Assembly (NCBI RefSeq): GCF_030611305.1
Contig: NZ_JAUWQB010000021.1
Location: 1 to 46,146, forward strand
From: Desulfobacula sp.
Lineage (GTDB): Bacteria; Desulfobacterota; Desulfobacteria; Desulfobacterales; Desulfobacteraceae
Direction of reading: 5' to 3'
DNA: 46,146 nucleotides
Shown here: in pieces, positions 16,064 through 23,867 of the stretch
How the letters are laid out: each line of letters opens with the position of its first letter
How positions within the stretch are numbered: the stretch's first letter is position 1
The notes under the pieces: model-generated
The model's input: the letters and a program-made list of their open reading frames with translations, nothing else
Told to the model about the DNA's origin: nothing
The model's database searches: none
Position numbers and translations under genes: made by a program

Positions 16064-16606
16064 ATGGAAGATCTGTTTGCAGGAATTGTCACTTCAAAAA
16101 CCAGAATTAAACTTTTAATCAAGTTTTTCTTCAACCCAGGCGTACGCTCATATTTAAGAGAACTTTCCAGCGAATTCAATGTTTCGACCAATTCAGTGCG
16201 GCAAGAACTTAATCAGTTGACCAAATCCAAGCTTTTGCAATCGGAAAAAAATGGTCGCCAGGTTTTTTATTCTGCCAATAAAAACCATCCCTTGTTTTCA
16301 GAGCTTATTTCCATTGCCCGGAAGACAATGGGTGTGGATAAAGTCATTGACGGCATAGTGAACAGACTTGGTGATATTGAACTGGCATACCTGATAGACG
16401 ATTATGCAGAAGGTAAGGACACGGGTGTGGTTGACCTGTTATTGGTAGGCAATATTGATCAGTATCATCTAAATGATTTGAGTATAAAAACTGAACGATA
16501 CATCAAAAGAAAAATTCGTTCACTTGTTTTAACCAGAAAAGAATTTGAAGCGTTTCTTCCCAAGCTTGAAAAGCGAAAGCATATATTGATTTGGGAAATG
16601 AAGTAA
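16064..16606 (+). CDS. winged-helix transcriptional regulator with nucleotidyltransferase-like C-terminus
   Basis: 180 aa. Residues about 8-90 are a winged helix: FNPGVRSYLRELSSEFNVSTNSVRQELNQLTKSKLL as the helix-turn-helix, then the wing SEKNGRQVFYSANKNHPLF. This is close to ArsR/MarR-type repressors. The C-terminal half (about 105-175) contains TGVVDLLLVGNIDQYHLNDL, which recalls the beta-strand 'DlLlvG' part of MNT-type nucleotidyltransferases but lacks their GS-x10-DxD catalytic core. It is therefore probably a non-catalytic sensor or dimerisation domain. It opens the glycan cluster and is immediately upstream of the gmd remnant, so it is likely the local regulator. Confidence 0.75.
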   Translation: MEDLFAGIVTSKTRIKLLIKFFFNPGVRSYLRELSSEFNVSTNSVRQELNQLTKSKLLQSEKNGRQVFYSANKNHPLFSELISIARKTMGVDKVIDGIVNRLGDIELAYLIDDYAEGKDTGVVDLLLVGNIDQYHLNDLSIKTERYIKRKIRSLVLTRKEFEAFLPKLEKRKHILIWEMK

Positions 16607-16689
16607 GGTTTTTTTATATAAATTTAAATTGATTATTTTAATCTGTTGTACGCCAATTGGCAATGTAACCGAAGGGGCGGAGCTATTTG

Positions 16690-16770
16690 ATGACTAAAAA
16701 AGCACTGATAACCGGAATCACAGGGCAGGATGGTGCATATCTTGCCGAATTCCTTCTACACAAAAGCTGA
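16690..16770 (+). pseudogene. gmd: gmd 5' remnant (GDP-mannose 4,6-dehydratase), cut off by an IS
   Basis: Only 26 codons: [20 protein letters not shown], then FLLHKS and a TGA whose last base is adjacent to the IS end. The start matches the N-terminus of GDP-mannose 4,6-dehydratase, including its NADP-binding GITGQDG loop. GGCGGAG precedes the ATG. The remaining >300 codons are not found on the far side of the IS, nor elsewhere in the window. The gene is dead, and GDP-4-keto-6-deoxymannose cannot be made from it. Confidence 0.85.
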
Positions 16771-16928
16771 GACCTTTGCGAGAAGACCGGATACCTCCAA
16801 TTTTAGCATTATGAATAAAAATTTTCAGATTCAGGACTCAAAAAGAGCCGTTTTTAAGCAAATTAAACCCATTTTAAAGCATATTCGGCTTATATTAAGC
16901 CAAATATTGCCCCCAATTGAGGCTCTTT

Positions 16929-16950
16929 GCCCGGTTTTTAATCACCGGGC
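16929..16950. other. stem-loop downstream of the transposase gene
   Basis: GCCCGGT (16929-16935) pairs with ACCGGGC (16944-16950) around an 8-nt loop, 13 nt past the transposase stop. No T-run follows on the minus strand. Another short hairpin, GGCTTA/TAAGCC, lies at 16887-16901. They may insulate the transposase from outside transcription. Confidence 0.4.
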
Positions 16951-16962
16951 GCAATTATTCAT

Positions 16963-18045
16963 CTACACCGGGAGAATTTCTAATATTTTGGCCCCCTTTT
17001 TTAACCTAAAGGTCACAGGCAAGTTAAACGCAAATTGCCGGAACATGATATCAATGGTATTTTTAATCATCGTTGGGAATCGTGCTTTATTCCCTTTGTC
17101 ATGCAAGTGGCTGATACCAAAATATTGTTCAACTATATATCGGTATTTTGAAATGGCTTTATTTCTTTTAATTTCAAAGTCAGTTAACTTTGCATTGACA
17201 TTATCCTTTCGCATTATACCATCCTGGATATTATTTAATGCAAGAAATTCTCGATTTGGAGCACCTGCATATCCTTTATCGGCGTAGGCTATTTTGATTT
17301 TACCAGCATGCATACTATAAATCACAGCATAGGGAAGATACTTGGAATCATTATGAGAGGAAGGGCTCAAGGTTGTCGAAAGAATGAAACCGTTTTCAGT
17401 ATCAACAGATGTATGTTCTTTAAAACCATAATGAGGTTTGTCATTTTTAATTGTCCAGTCAGATTCAAAGTCACGGGAAAACTTCTTAAGATTGCCATTT
17501 TTATCCAATCGGCTTTCCGGAGTATCAAGATGAGCCTTAAGTGTTTTTATCTGTTTTTTAGAAATTGGTTTGCTTGCAGATTTAACCAACCTGGCATCCA
17601 CTGCAACCCCCTTATTAACAGTGATTCCATGCTGATGAAATTGTTTGAGAATTTCGCTATTAACCTTGATCATAACCTCTTTGGAAAGATTTTTTCTAAA
17701 ACGGGAAAAAGTACTATGATCAGGAGACGGATAATCCATGGGAAGGTTAAGGAAGTCCCTGAAAGAAAGTCGATCACAGATCAAGTTTTCAAGTTCCGGG
17801 TCAGATTTAATTTGGAACCAGTTTTGCAACAGAATACATTTAAACAAAAGCAAAGGAGAATAGGCTCTTTCTCCCTCCTTGGATTTACCAATTTGATAAT
17901 ATTTAATAAGAAGATGTTCAACAGGTTTCCAGTCAATGGTATTGTTCACTTTACGTAAGAATTGCATGGACCGATTCCGGTCTGCATTTTTGTTGATAGC
18001 GATGTCTGCAAAGGAAAAACCTTGTTCGATTTTTTTATAAGCCAT
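16963..18045 (-). CDS. IS5-family DDE transposase
   Basis: 360 aa, apparently full length and intact. The N-terminal domain has YSPLLLFKCILLQNWFQIKSDPELE and SFRDFLNLP...PDHSTFSRFRKNL, the IS5-type DUF772 region. Catalytic residues are probably D150 (GVAVDARLVKSASKP), D256 (IAYADKGYAGAPNRE) and E306 (YRYIVEQYFG, the Y-(2)-R-(3)-E-like C-terminal motif region). The Y-DKGY-GAPNR block is characteristic. GGAGG lies 4 nt before the ATG. With intact ends and gene the element may still be mobile. Two long open frames antisense to it are shadows. Confidence 0.92.
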   Translation of the reverse strand: MAYKKIEQGFSFADIAINKNADRNRSMQFLRKVNNTIDWKPVEHLLIKYYQIGKSKEGERAYSPLLLFKCILLQNWFQIKSDPELENLICDRLSFRDFLNLPMDYPSPDHSTFSRFRKNLSKEVMIKVNSEILKQFHQHGITVNKGVAVDARLVKSASKPISKKQIKTLKAHLDTPESRLDKNGNLKKFSRDFESDWTIKNDKPHYGFKEHTSVDTENGFILSTTLSPSSHNDSKYLPYAVIYSMHAGKIKIAYADKGYAGAPNREFLALNNIQDGIMRKDNVNAKLTDFEIKRNKAISKYRYIVEQYFGISHLHDKGNKARFPTMIKNTIDIMFRQFAFNLPVTFRLKKGAKILEILPV

Positions 18046-18233
18046 GAAGCCTCCAGTGGGTTGATTTTAATAGGCTCATTATGACATAACCTGAAGGTCA
18101 CACGTAAATATATAATAAATTCAATTGTTTAATTGGTTTTTTGCCAATAAATTGATAAAGATTATCAATAACCTAAAGGGCGAGACAATACCTAAAATCA
18201 AAATTTGGGTAGTCGTGCAAAGGTCTTATAATT

Positions 18234-19010
18234 ATGAAAGTTATGATATTAGCCGGTGGTTACGGAACCAGACTCAGCGAAGAAACCGATATGTATCCAA
18301 AGCCAATGCTCGAAATCGGTGGTAAACCAATTCTATGGCATATTATGAAAATTTACTCAAAATATGGTTATAATGAATTTATAATTCTACTCGGCTACAA
18401 GGGTTATATGATTAAAGAGTATTTTGCCAACTATTTCCTGCACCAAAGTGATGTAACAATAGATCTTGTAAATAACAAAATCGAAACTCATAATACTAAC
18501 AGTGAACCTTGGAAAGTAACTCTTCTTGATACTGGTCAAGAAACCATGACTGGCGGCAGAATACTTAAGGCTAAAAAAATTATTGGCACAAAGCCATTTA
18601 TGTTAACCTATGGTGATGGAGTTTCTGATATTAACATTACTAAATTGGTTAAATTTCACAAATCACATGGGAAAATAGCAACAGTAACTTCAATAAAACC
18701 AGAAGGTCGCTTTGGGACAATTGCGTCTGATAATTCGGGAGAAATAACAAGTTTTCATGAAAAACCCATTGGTAATAGGAATTGGATTAATGCCGGTTTT
18801 TTTGTTTTAAATCCTGAAATATTCGAGTATCTACGGCATGGAGAAAACACCATATTTGAAAGAGAACCAATTGAAAGGCTGGTTGAAGACAAACAGCTAT
18901 ATTCATATCAACATTCTGGTTTCTGGAAATGCATGGATACTCTTCGAGATAAAAATAATTTGAATAAAATGTGGAATGAGTCCAACGCTCCCTGGAAAAC
19001 ATGGGAATAA
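18234..19010 (+). CDS. rfbF: glucose-1-phosphate cytidylyltransferase
   Basis: 258 aa, full length for RfbF. The nucleotide-binding signature LAGGYGTRLSEET (GGYGTR at residues 8-13) and PKPM (22-25) are present, with the RfbF-specific YGDGVSDINI, ATVTSIKPEGRFGT and SGFWKCMDTLRDKN. The reaction is CTP + glucose-1-phosphate to CDP-glucose + PPi, the entry to CDP-deoxysugars. The ATG is only 8 nt from the end of the IS. The only Shine-Dalgarno-like sequence is AAAGG (18219-18223), inside the IS terminal repeat, so the insertion has replaced the native leader and may now set its translation. Four downstream genes are tightly linked. Confidence 0.95.
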   Translation: MKVMILAGGYGTRLSEETDMYPKPMLEIGGKPILWHIMKIYSKYGYNEFIILLGYKGYMIKEYFANYFLHQSDVTIDLVNNKIETHNTNSEPWKVTLLDTGQETMTGGRILKAKKIIGTKPFMLTYGDGVSDINITKLVKFHKSHGKIATVTSIKPEGRFGTIASDNSGEITSFHEKPIGNRNWINAGFFVLNPEIFEYLRHGENTIFEREPIERLVEDKQLYSYQHSGFWKCMDTLRDKNNLNKMWNESNAPWKTWE

Positions 19011-19013
19011 TTT

Positions 19014-20081
19014 ATGTTTAATGATATTTATTTAAATAAAAAAGTTTTAGTAACTGGGCATACTGGATTTAAAGGCTCATGGTTATCTTTGTGGTTAAAA
19101 TCTATTGGAGCTGAGATTTGTGGCTACAGTCTTGGTCTTCCGACCCGACCAAATCATTATGAATTGCTAAAACTTAATATAAAATCTGTTACTGCAGATA
19201 TTCTCAATAAAGAAAAACTTAAAAAAACTTTTTTAAAATTTCAACCGGAAATAGTTTTTCATCTTGCTGCTCAGCCCCTCGTCAGACGTTCATATCTTGA
19301 ACCTGTTGATACTTTCATGACTAATATTATGGGAACAGTTAATATTCTAGAAACATGCAGAAGTTGCGAATCAGTACAAGCTATTATAAACATCACAAGT
19401 GATAAATGTTATGAAAACAAAGAATGGATTTGGGGATACAGAGAGAGTGATCCCGTTGGCGGACATGATCCATATAGCGCATCAAAAGCTTGTTCCGAAA
19501 TTGTCACCACAGCATATCGGAATTCATTTTATGATAACAAAACCCTCATTGCCACAGCACGAAGTGGAAATGTTATTGGAGGTGGTGACTGGGCTGAAGA
19601 CAGACTGATACCAGATATTGTAAAAGCAAGATCTAATAATAAGCATGTTGAAATTCGTAATCCTCAGGCAACAAGACCTTGGCAACATGTTCTGGAACCA
19701 TTAAGCGGCTATTTGCAACTTGGCCAAAAACTTCTTGAAAAAAACAAAGACTTTGCTGAAGCCTGGAATTTTGGCCCTGCAGACACAGGGAATTTGTCGG
19801 TAGAATATATATTGAATTCTTTAAAAAAACATTTGGATATCAAAGTCAAATTTACAAAAATTAATCCTGATTTACATGAAGCCAATCATTTAAAGCTTGA
19901 CTGCTCAAAAGCACATTCAAAACTCAATTGGAAACCTGTATGGAACAATGAGGAGATGATATCTCACACTGCATTATGGTACAAACAATATTATGAAAAA
20001 AAGTCTGTTCTTTCAACCTCTCAACTTGAAGATTTCACATCAAAAGCAAAAGAAAAAAATTTGGAATGGGCAATAAAATGA
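19014..20081 (+). CDS. rfbG: CDP-glucose 4,6-dehydratase
   Basis: 355 aa, an extended SDR. NAD-binding VTGHTGFKGSW (residues 14-23), the catalytic region TSDKCYENKEW, and YSASKACSE as the Tyr-x3-Lys motif. VIGGGDWAEDRLIPD and RPWQHVLEPLSGYL are hallmarks of RfbG. It converts CDP-glucose to CDP-4-keto-6-deoxyglucose. It starts 3 nt after rfbF and overlaps the next gene. Confidence 0.95.
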   Translation: MFNDIYLNKKVLVTGHTGFKGSWLSLWLKSIGAEICGYSLGLPTRPNHYELLKLNIKSVTADILNKEKLKKTFLKFQPEIVFHLAAQPLVRRSYLEPVDTFMTNIMGTVNILETCRSCESVQAIINITSDKCYENKEWIWGYRESDPVGGHDPYSASKACSEIVTTAYRNSFYDNKTLIATARSGNVIGGGDWAEDRLIPDIVKARSNNKHVEIRNPQATRPWQHVLEPLSGYLQLGQKLLEKNKDFAEAWNFGPADTGNLSVEYILNSLKKHLDIKVKFTKINPDLHEANHLKLDCSKAHSKLNWKPVWNNEEMISHTALWYKQYYEKKSVLSTSQLEDFTSKAKEKNLEWAIK

Positions 20082-20629
20082 TTTTTGACCTACTGCCATT
20101 GAATGATGCTTTTATCATAACCCCTGAAATAAATTTTGATAATCGTGGAGCATTTGGCAGACTATTTTGCAAAGAAGAGTTGAAACAAATATCAACAGGA
20201 TTTGAAATAGTACAAATTAATCATTCCTTTAATAAAAATGTTGGTGCACTTCGAGGAATGCATTTTCAATACCAACCAAAAGCCGAGATTAAAATGGTGA
20301 AATGCATAAAAGGATCTGTTTATGATGTTATTGTTGATATTAGAAAAAACTCATCGACATTTTTAAAATGGTACGGGGTTGAATTGTCTGAAGATAACCA
20401 AAAAATTATATACATCCCCAAAGGATTTGCACATGGATTTCAGGTATTAAAACCAGACAGTCAATTATTATATTTACACTCCGAATATTATTCAGTCGCC
20501 CATGAAGGAACCTTGCGCTATAACGACCCGCGACTGTCGATTGACTGGCCATTACCAGTTTCAAATATTTCAGACCGTGACTCAAAACATCCTCTTATAG
20601 ATAACTCTTTTAAAGGTTTACAAGTATGA
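20078..20629 (+). CDS. NDP-4-keto-6-deoxyhexose 3,5-epimerase (RmlC-like cupin)
   Basis: About 183 aa from the ATG at 20078, which overlaps the rfbG stop as ATGA; an in-frame ATG at 20066 is the alternative. The RmlC cupin motifs are visible: GALRGMHFQ with the catalytic His, KMVKCIKGSVYDVIVDIRK, IPKGFAHGF and YYSVAHEGTLRYNDP with the conserved Tyr and Asp. Given its place between CDP-glucose dehydratase and a sugar C-methyltransferase, the substrate should be CDP-4-keto-6-deoxyglucose rather than the dTDP sugar. Whether it epimerises C3, C5 or both cannot be told. Confidence 0.85.
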   Translation: MIFDLLPLNDAFIITPEINFDNRGAFGRLFCKEELKQISTGFEIVQINHSFNKNVGALRGMHFQYQPKAEIKMVKCIKGSVYDVIVDIRKNSSTFLKWYGVELSEDNQKIIYIPKGFAHGFQVLKPDSQLLYLHSEYYSVAHEGTLRYNDPRLSIDWPLPVSNISDRDSKHPLIDNSFKGLQV

Positions 20630-21852
20630 AATGCAGATTCTGTAAAAATGAAATAAGCCACGTTTTTATAGATTTAGATAAGGCACCTCTTTCAAATTCA
20701 TATTTATCATATAATCAACTGAACGAACCGGAAAAGGACTATCCCCTTAAAGTAATGGTCTGTGAAGAGTGCTGGCTGGTTCAGGTGGATGAATATAAAA
20801 AGTCATCAGAAATATTCAATAATGAATATTTATATTTTTCTTCTTATTCCAGGACGTGGCTGGAGCATGCCAAACAATATACAGATACGATTATTCCCCG
20901 CTTAAAACTCAATTCAAACTCTTTGGTTATTGAAATTGCTTCAAATGACGGATATTTGCTTCAATATTTTAAAGAAAAAGATATCCCATGCCTGGGAGTT
21001 GAACCAGCCGGGAATATTGCTGAAACTGCAAGAAAAAGAGGGATTGAAACCATCACCGATTTTTTTTGCACCAGTCTGGCTACTGAATTAAAAAATAAAA
21101 ATCGAAAAGCAGATCTGATTATTGGGAATAATGTCCTTGCCCATGTACCTGATGTTAATAGTTTCACGCAAGGATTAAAACTGGTCCTGAAGAATAACGG
21201 TGTTATTACTATGGAATTCCCTCACCTTCTACAGCTCGTTGAAAACAACCAATTTGATACAATTTATCATGAGCATTTTTCCTATTTTTCATTTCATACT
21301 GTACAAAATATTTTTTCAGATCATGGACTGGAAATTTTTGATGTCGATGAAATCCCGACCCATGGTGGCTCTTTACGCATTTATGCAAGACATATGCAAA
21401 ATGGCAGTCGCAGTCCATGCGCCTCTGTTACGGCACTTATAGAACAGGAAAAAACCGCTGGCATAAATAAACTTTCCTATTATGAAAACTTTCAACCAAA
21501 AGCTGAACGTGTTAAATATGATCTCCTTGAATTCTTGAAAAATCAAAAAAAATCGGGGCATATGATTGCGGCCTATGGTGCCGCTGCAAAAGGCAATACG
21601 CTTCTTAACTATTGCGGCATAACAAAAGACCTTATCTCTTTCGTTGTCGACGCGTCAGAGCATAAACAGGGTAAATTTTTACCTGGAAGCCATATTCCAA
21701 TTCTGAGCGAAGAGCATATTAAACTATCAAAACCCTCTTTTATGCTTATCCTGCCGTGGAATATTAAAGATGAAATTTTACATCAATTGGCCTATATAAA
21801 AAAGTGGGATGTTCAGTTTATTATTGCGATCCCTCACTTAACGGTATTGTAA
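20626..21852 (+). CDS. NDP-hexose C-methyltransferase (TylC3/TcaB9-type)
   Basis: 408 aa. An N-terminal zinc domain with C3-x2-C6 and C46-x2-C49, a central SAM-binding domain (LVIEIASNDGYLLQYF, about residues 100-115), the TIYHEHFSYFS motif (the Tyr-His-Glu-His set involved in sugar deprotonation in TcaB9-type enzymes), and a C-terminal Rossmann domain (IAAYGAAAKGNTLLNY). This order is diagnostic of sugar C-3 methyltransferases of the TylC3/TcaB9/CloU type, which add a methyl branch next to the 4-keto group. It overlaps the previous gene by 4 nt (ATGA) and abuts the following reductase. Confidence 0.9.
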   Translation: MKCRFCKNEISHVFIDLDKAPLSNSYLSYNQLNEPEKDYPLKVMVCEECWLVQVDEYKKSSEIFNNEYLYFSSYSRTWLEHAKQYTDTIIPRLKLNSNSLVIEIASNDGYLLQYFKEKDIPCLGVEPAGNIAETARKRGIETITDFFCTSLATELKNKNRKADLIIGNNVLAHVPDVNSFTQGLKLVLKNNGVITMEFPHLLQLVENNQFDTIYHEHFSYFSFHTVQNIFSDHGLEIFDVDEIPTHGGSLRIYARHMQNGSRSPCASVTALIEQEKTAGINKLSYYENFQPKAERVKYDLLEFLKNQKKSGHMIAAYGAAAKGNTLLNYCGITKDLISFVVDASEHKQGKFLPGSHIPILSEEHIKLSKPSFMLILPWNIKDEILHQLAYIKKWDVQFIIAIPHLTVL

Positions 21853-22716
21853 ATGAAAAAAATACTAATCACCGGTGCAACTGGATTTGTTGGTCGTAAA
21901 GTAGTTGAGCAATGTCTTCAGTATGATTTTGATATTACTATATGCGGTCTCAATGAAATAAAGTTACATGAAATGGAAAAAGAATTTGGTGTCAAAGCAA
22001 TTGCTTTCGATATTAAAAAAAGCCATAATAATTGGTCTAAATATACTGGCCATCCAGATATTTTGATTCACCTTGCATGGGAAGGATTGACAGATTATAA
22101 AGATCTTATTCATATTGAAACCCAACCATTCACCCATTACCAATTCTTAAAAAGTATGCTTCAAGGTGGCCTGAAAAGTTTGACAGTGGCCGGGACTTGT
22201 TCTGAATATGGCATGCAGGAAGGCTGTCTTTCAGAAGACATGCCTACCTTACCGAACAATTCTTACGGAGTAGGTAAAGACACTCTGAGAAAATTTTTAG
22301 AAGTTTTAGGTAATGAATATAGTTTCAGTTTAAAATGGCTCCGCTACTTCTATATGTATGGGCAAAGACAAAGCCCCACAGCGCTTTTCCCACAACTCAA
22401 AGCCTCGATTAAAAGACAAGATAAAATATTCAATATGTCTGGTGGGGAACAGCTCCGGGATTTTCTACCCGTTGAAACAATTGCTGAATATACTATAAAA
22501 GCAGCAATCCAAGACACTATTAATGGAATCATTAACATCTGTTCCGGAAAACCCATCTCTGTCAAAGAGTTTGTGGAACAAAGAATTATTGAACTACAGT
22601 CAGAGATCAAACTGAACTTAGGCTATTATCCTTATCCTGACTTTGAGCCAATGTCATTTTGGGGAGATAATACCCGTTTACAAAATTTACTAAATCTAAA
22701 GAAAAATAACTATTAA
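21853..22716 (+). CDS. SDR family CDP-4-keto-sugar reductase
   Basis: 287 aa, an extended SDR: GATGFVG at residues 8-14, S117 in TCSEYG and Y138-x3-K142 in YGVGKD. LRYFYMYGQRQSPTALFP and QLRDFLPVETIAEY are usual in NDP-sugar 4-ketoreductases and epimerases. Its start directly follows the methyltransferase stop. As the last step of the five-gene set it would reduce the 4-keto group of the C-methylated CDP-6-deoxyhexose, finishing the activated sugar. Stereochemistry cannot be deduced. A 132-nt gap without an obvious terminator follows. Confidence 0.8.
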   Translation: MKKILITGATGFVGRKVVEQCLQYDFDITICGLNEIKLHEMEKEFGVKAIAFDIKKSHNNWSKYTGHPDILIHLAWEGLTDYKDLIHIETQPFTHYQFLKSMLQGGLKSLTVAGTCSEYGMQEGCLSEDMPTLPNNSYGVGKDTLRKFLEVLGNEYSFSLKWLRYFYMYGQRQSPTALFPQLKASIKRQDKIFNMSGGEQLRDFLPVETIAEYTIKAAIQDTINGIINICSGKPISVKEFVEQRIIELQSEIKLNLGYYPYPDFEPMSFWGDNTRLQNLLNLKKNNY

Positions 22717-22848
22717 TTATTTTAATCTCCAGTTCCTGAAACGGTGACATAATAATTTGCCTTTACTTCTCCAGCAAAGAATTATCAAAACAATTGAGAT
22801 AAATTTTCATAAAATTACTGCTTTAATGAAAACACAAAGGATCGATAT

Positions 22849-23865
22849 ATGAAGGCCAAAATAAAACCACGGATCGAACTTGAGAATAGAACAAAATTAG
22901 AAGAAGTCATCCCGATCGAGGTCCCTTTTCTTGTTTTCCTTGATCCATCTGATGTTTGCAACTTTCAATGTAAATTCTGTCCAACTGGGGACAGGGCTTT
23001 GATAAAAAAAATAAAACGGAATTCCTGCCTGATGGATTTTGATTTATTTAAAAAAGTTATTGATGATTTATGTGAATTCAAAAAACCAATAAAAGTATTA
23101 CGTCTTTATAAAGATGGTGAACCGCTTTTAAATCCCAGATTCCCGGATATGGTTAGATACGCGAAAAAAAGCGGATGTGCCTTACAAATTGATACGACCA
23201 CAAATGGCTCTCTTTTAAATCCCAGATTGAATTTAAAAATAATTGAGGCTGGGTTAGATAGAATTCATATTTCTCTGGAAGGACTTTCGCAAGAATCCTA
23301 CAAAGAATTTGCCGGTTATAGAATTAATTTCGAAAAATTTGTTGACAATATCCGCCACTATTATGAGCACAAAAAAGAATGCCTCGTCTGTATAAAAATA
23401 GTCGGTGATAATCTTTCAAAAGAAGCCAAAGGGCATTTTTTTGATATCTTCGGTAATATTTCCGATAGAATATTCGTCGAACATATTGCGCCTTGTTGGC
23501 CACAGTTTGAAATGCATGAAGTTATTCCAAATAGCAATGTTGGTATTTATGGCCAGGAGATAAAGGAGGTAGAAGTCTGCCCCTATATATTTTATTCAAT
23601 AAGTATCAATGCTGACGGAAAAGTCAGCCTGTGTTTTCTGGATTGGGCAAGAGAATTAATTGTGGGTGATGCCAGGGCGGAAAGCATTAAAGACATCTGG
23701 AATAACGAAATTATGTTCAACTATCGAAAAATGCATCTACTTAAAAAGCGTAAGGAACATAAAATTTGTGCCGTTTGTGGGCAATTGTCCCATTGCCTTC
23801 CGGATGACATTGATCCTTTTGCGGAGATGCTTCTCAAGAAACTCAATAATACCCGCAGGGAATAA
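22849..23865 (+). CDS. radical SAM/SPASM protein 1
   Basis: 338 aa. The radical SAM cluster motif C37-x3-C41-x2-C44 sits in SDVCNFQCKFCPTG. SPASM-type auxiliary cysteines lie near the C-terminus: EVCPYIFYSISINADGKVSLCF, then CAVCGQLSHC. Conserved blocks such as TTNGSLLNP and GLDRIHISLEG are typical. AAAGGA is 7 nt before the ATG. It should hold one catalytic and at least one auxiliary Fe-S cluster. The reaction is unknown: within a glycan cluster it might modify a sugar, lipid or peptide. A close paralogue with all three CxxxCxxC cysteines at identical positions is at 26489-27523. Confidence 0.85.
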   Translation: MKAKIKPRIELENRTKLEEVIPIEVPFLVFLDPSDVCNFQCKFCPTGDRALIKKIKRNSCLMDFDLFKKVIDDLCEFKKPIKVLRLYKDGEPLLNPRFPDMVRYAKKSGCALQIDTTTNGSLLNPRLNLKIIEAGLDRIHISLEGLSQESYKEFAGYRINFEKFVDNIRHYYEHKKECLVCIKIVGDNLSKEAKGHFFDIFGNISDRIFVEHIAPCWPQFEMHEVIPNSNVGIYGQEIKEVEVCPYIFYSISINADGKVSLCFLDWARELIVGDARAESIKDIWNNEIMFNYRKMHLLKKRKEHKICAVCGQLSHCLPDDIDPFAEMLLKKLNNTRRE

Positions 23866-23867
23866 TT

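Larger units (their letters stand above)
16771..18225. mobile_element. IS5-family insertion sequence
   Basis: A 1455-bp element. The left end is GACCTTTGCGAGAAGACC and the right end, read inward, is GACCTTTGCACGACTACC: a perfect 9-bp core (10 bp if the flanking A/T pair is included) with partial matches beyond it. One transposase gene (16963-18045) runs right to left. The three bases outside the ends are TGA on the left and TTA on the right, so no target duplication is visible. This suggests a deletion or recombination after insertion. The left end interrupts gmd; the right end lies 8 nt before the rfbF-type gene. Confidence 0.85.

Noticed and set aside
16607-16689. JUMPstart/ops antitermination element before the sugar genes
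   Set aside because: The GGCGG in AGGGGCGGAGC is part of the ribosome-site region and the full GGCGGTAG core is absent.
16730-17958. Two long plus-strand open frames (185 and 216 codons) over the IS
   Set aside because: They are antisense to a transposase with intact D-D-E residues, start without ribosome sites, and give Cys/Phe-rich sequences with no recognisable domain.
16768-18228. Target-site duplication of the IS
   Set aside because: Three-base flanks are TGA and TTA; no shift of the ends by one or two bases gives matching flanks of 3, 4 or 9 bases.
18234-22716. 3,6-dideoxyhexose (paratose/abequose/tyvelose) pathway
   Set aside because: RfbF and RfbG are shared with that route, but no RfbH-like PLP/iron-sulfur dehydratase is present, and a C-methyltransferase takes its place.
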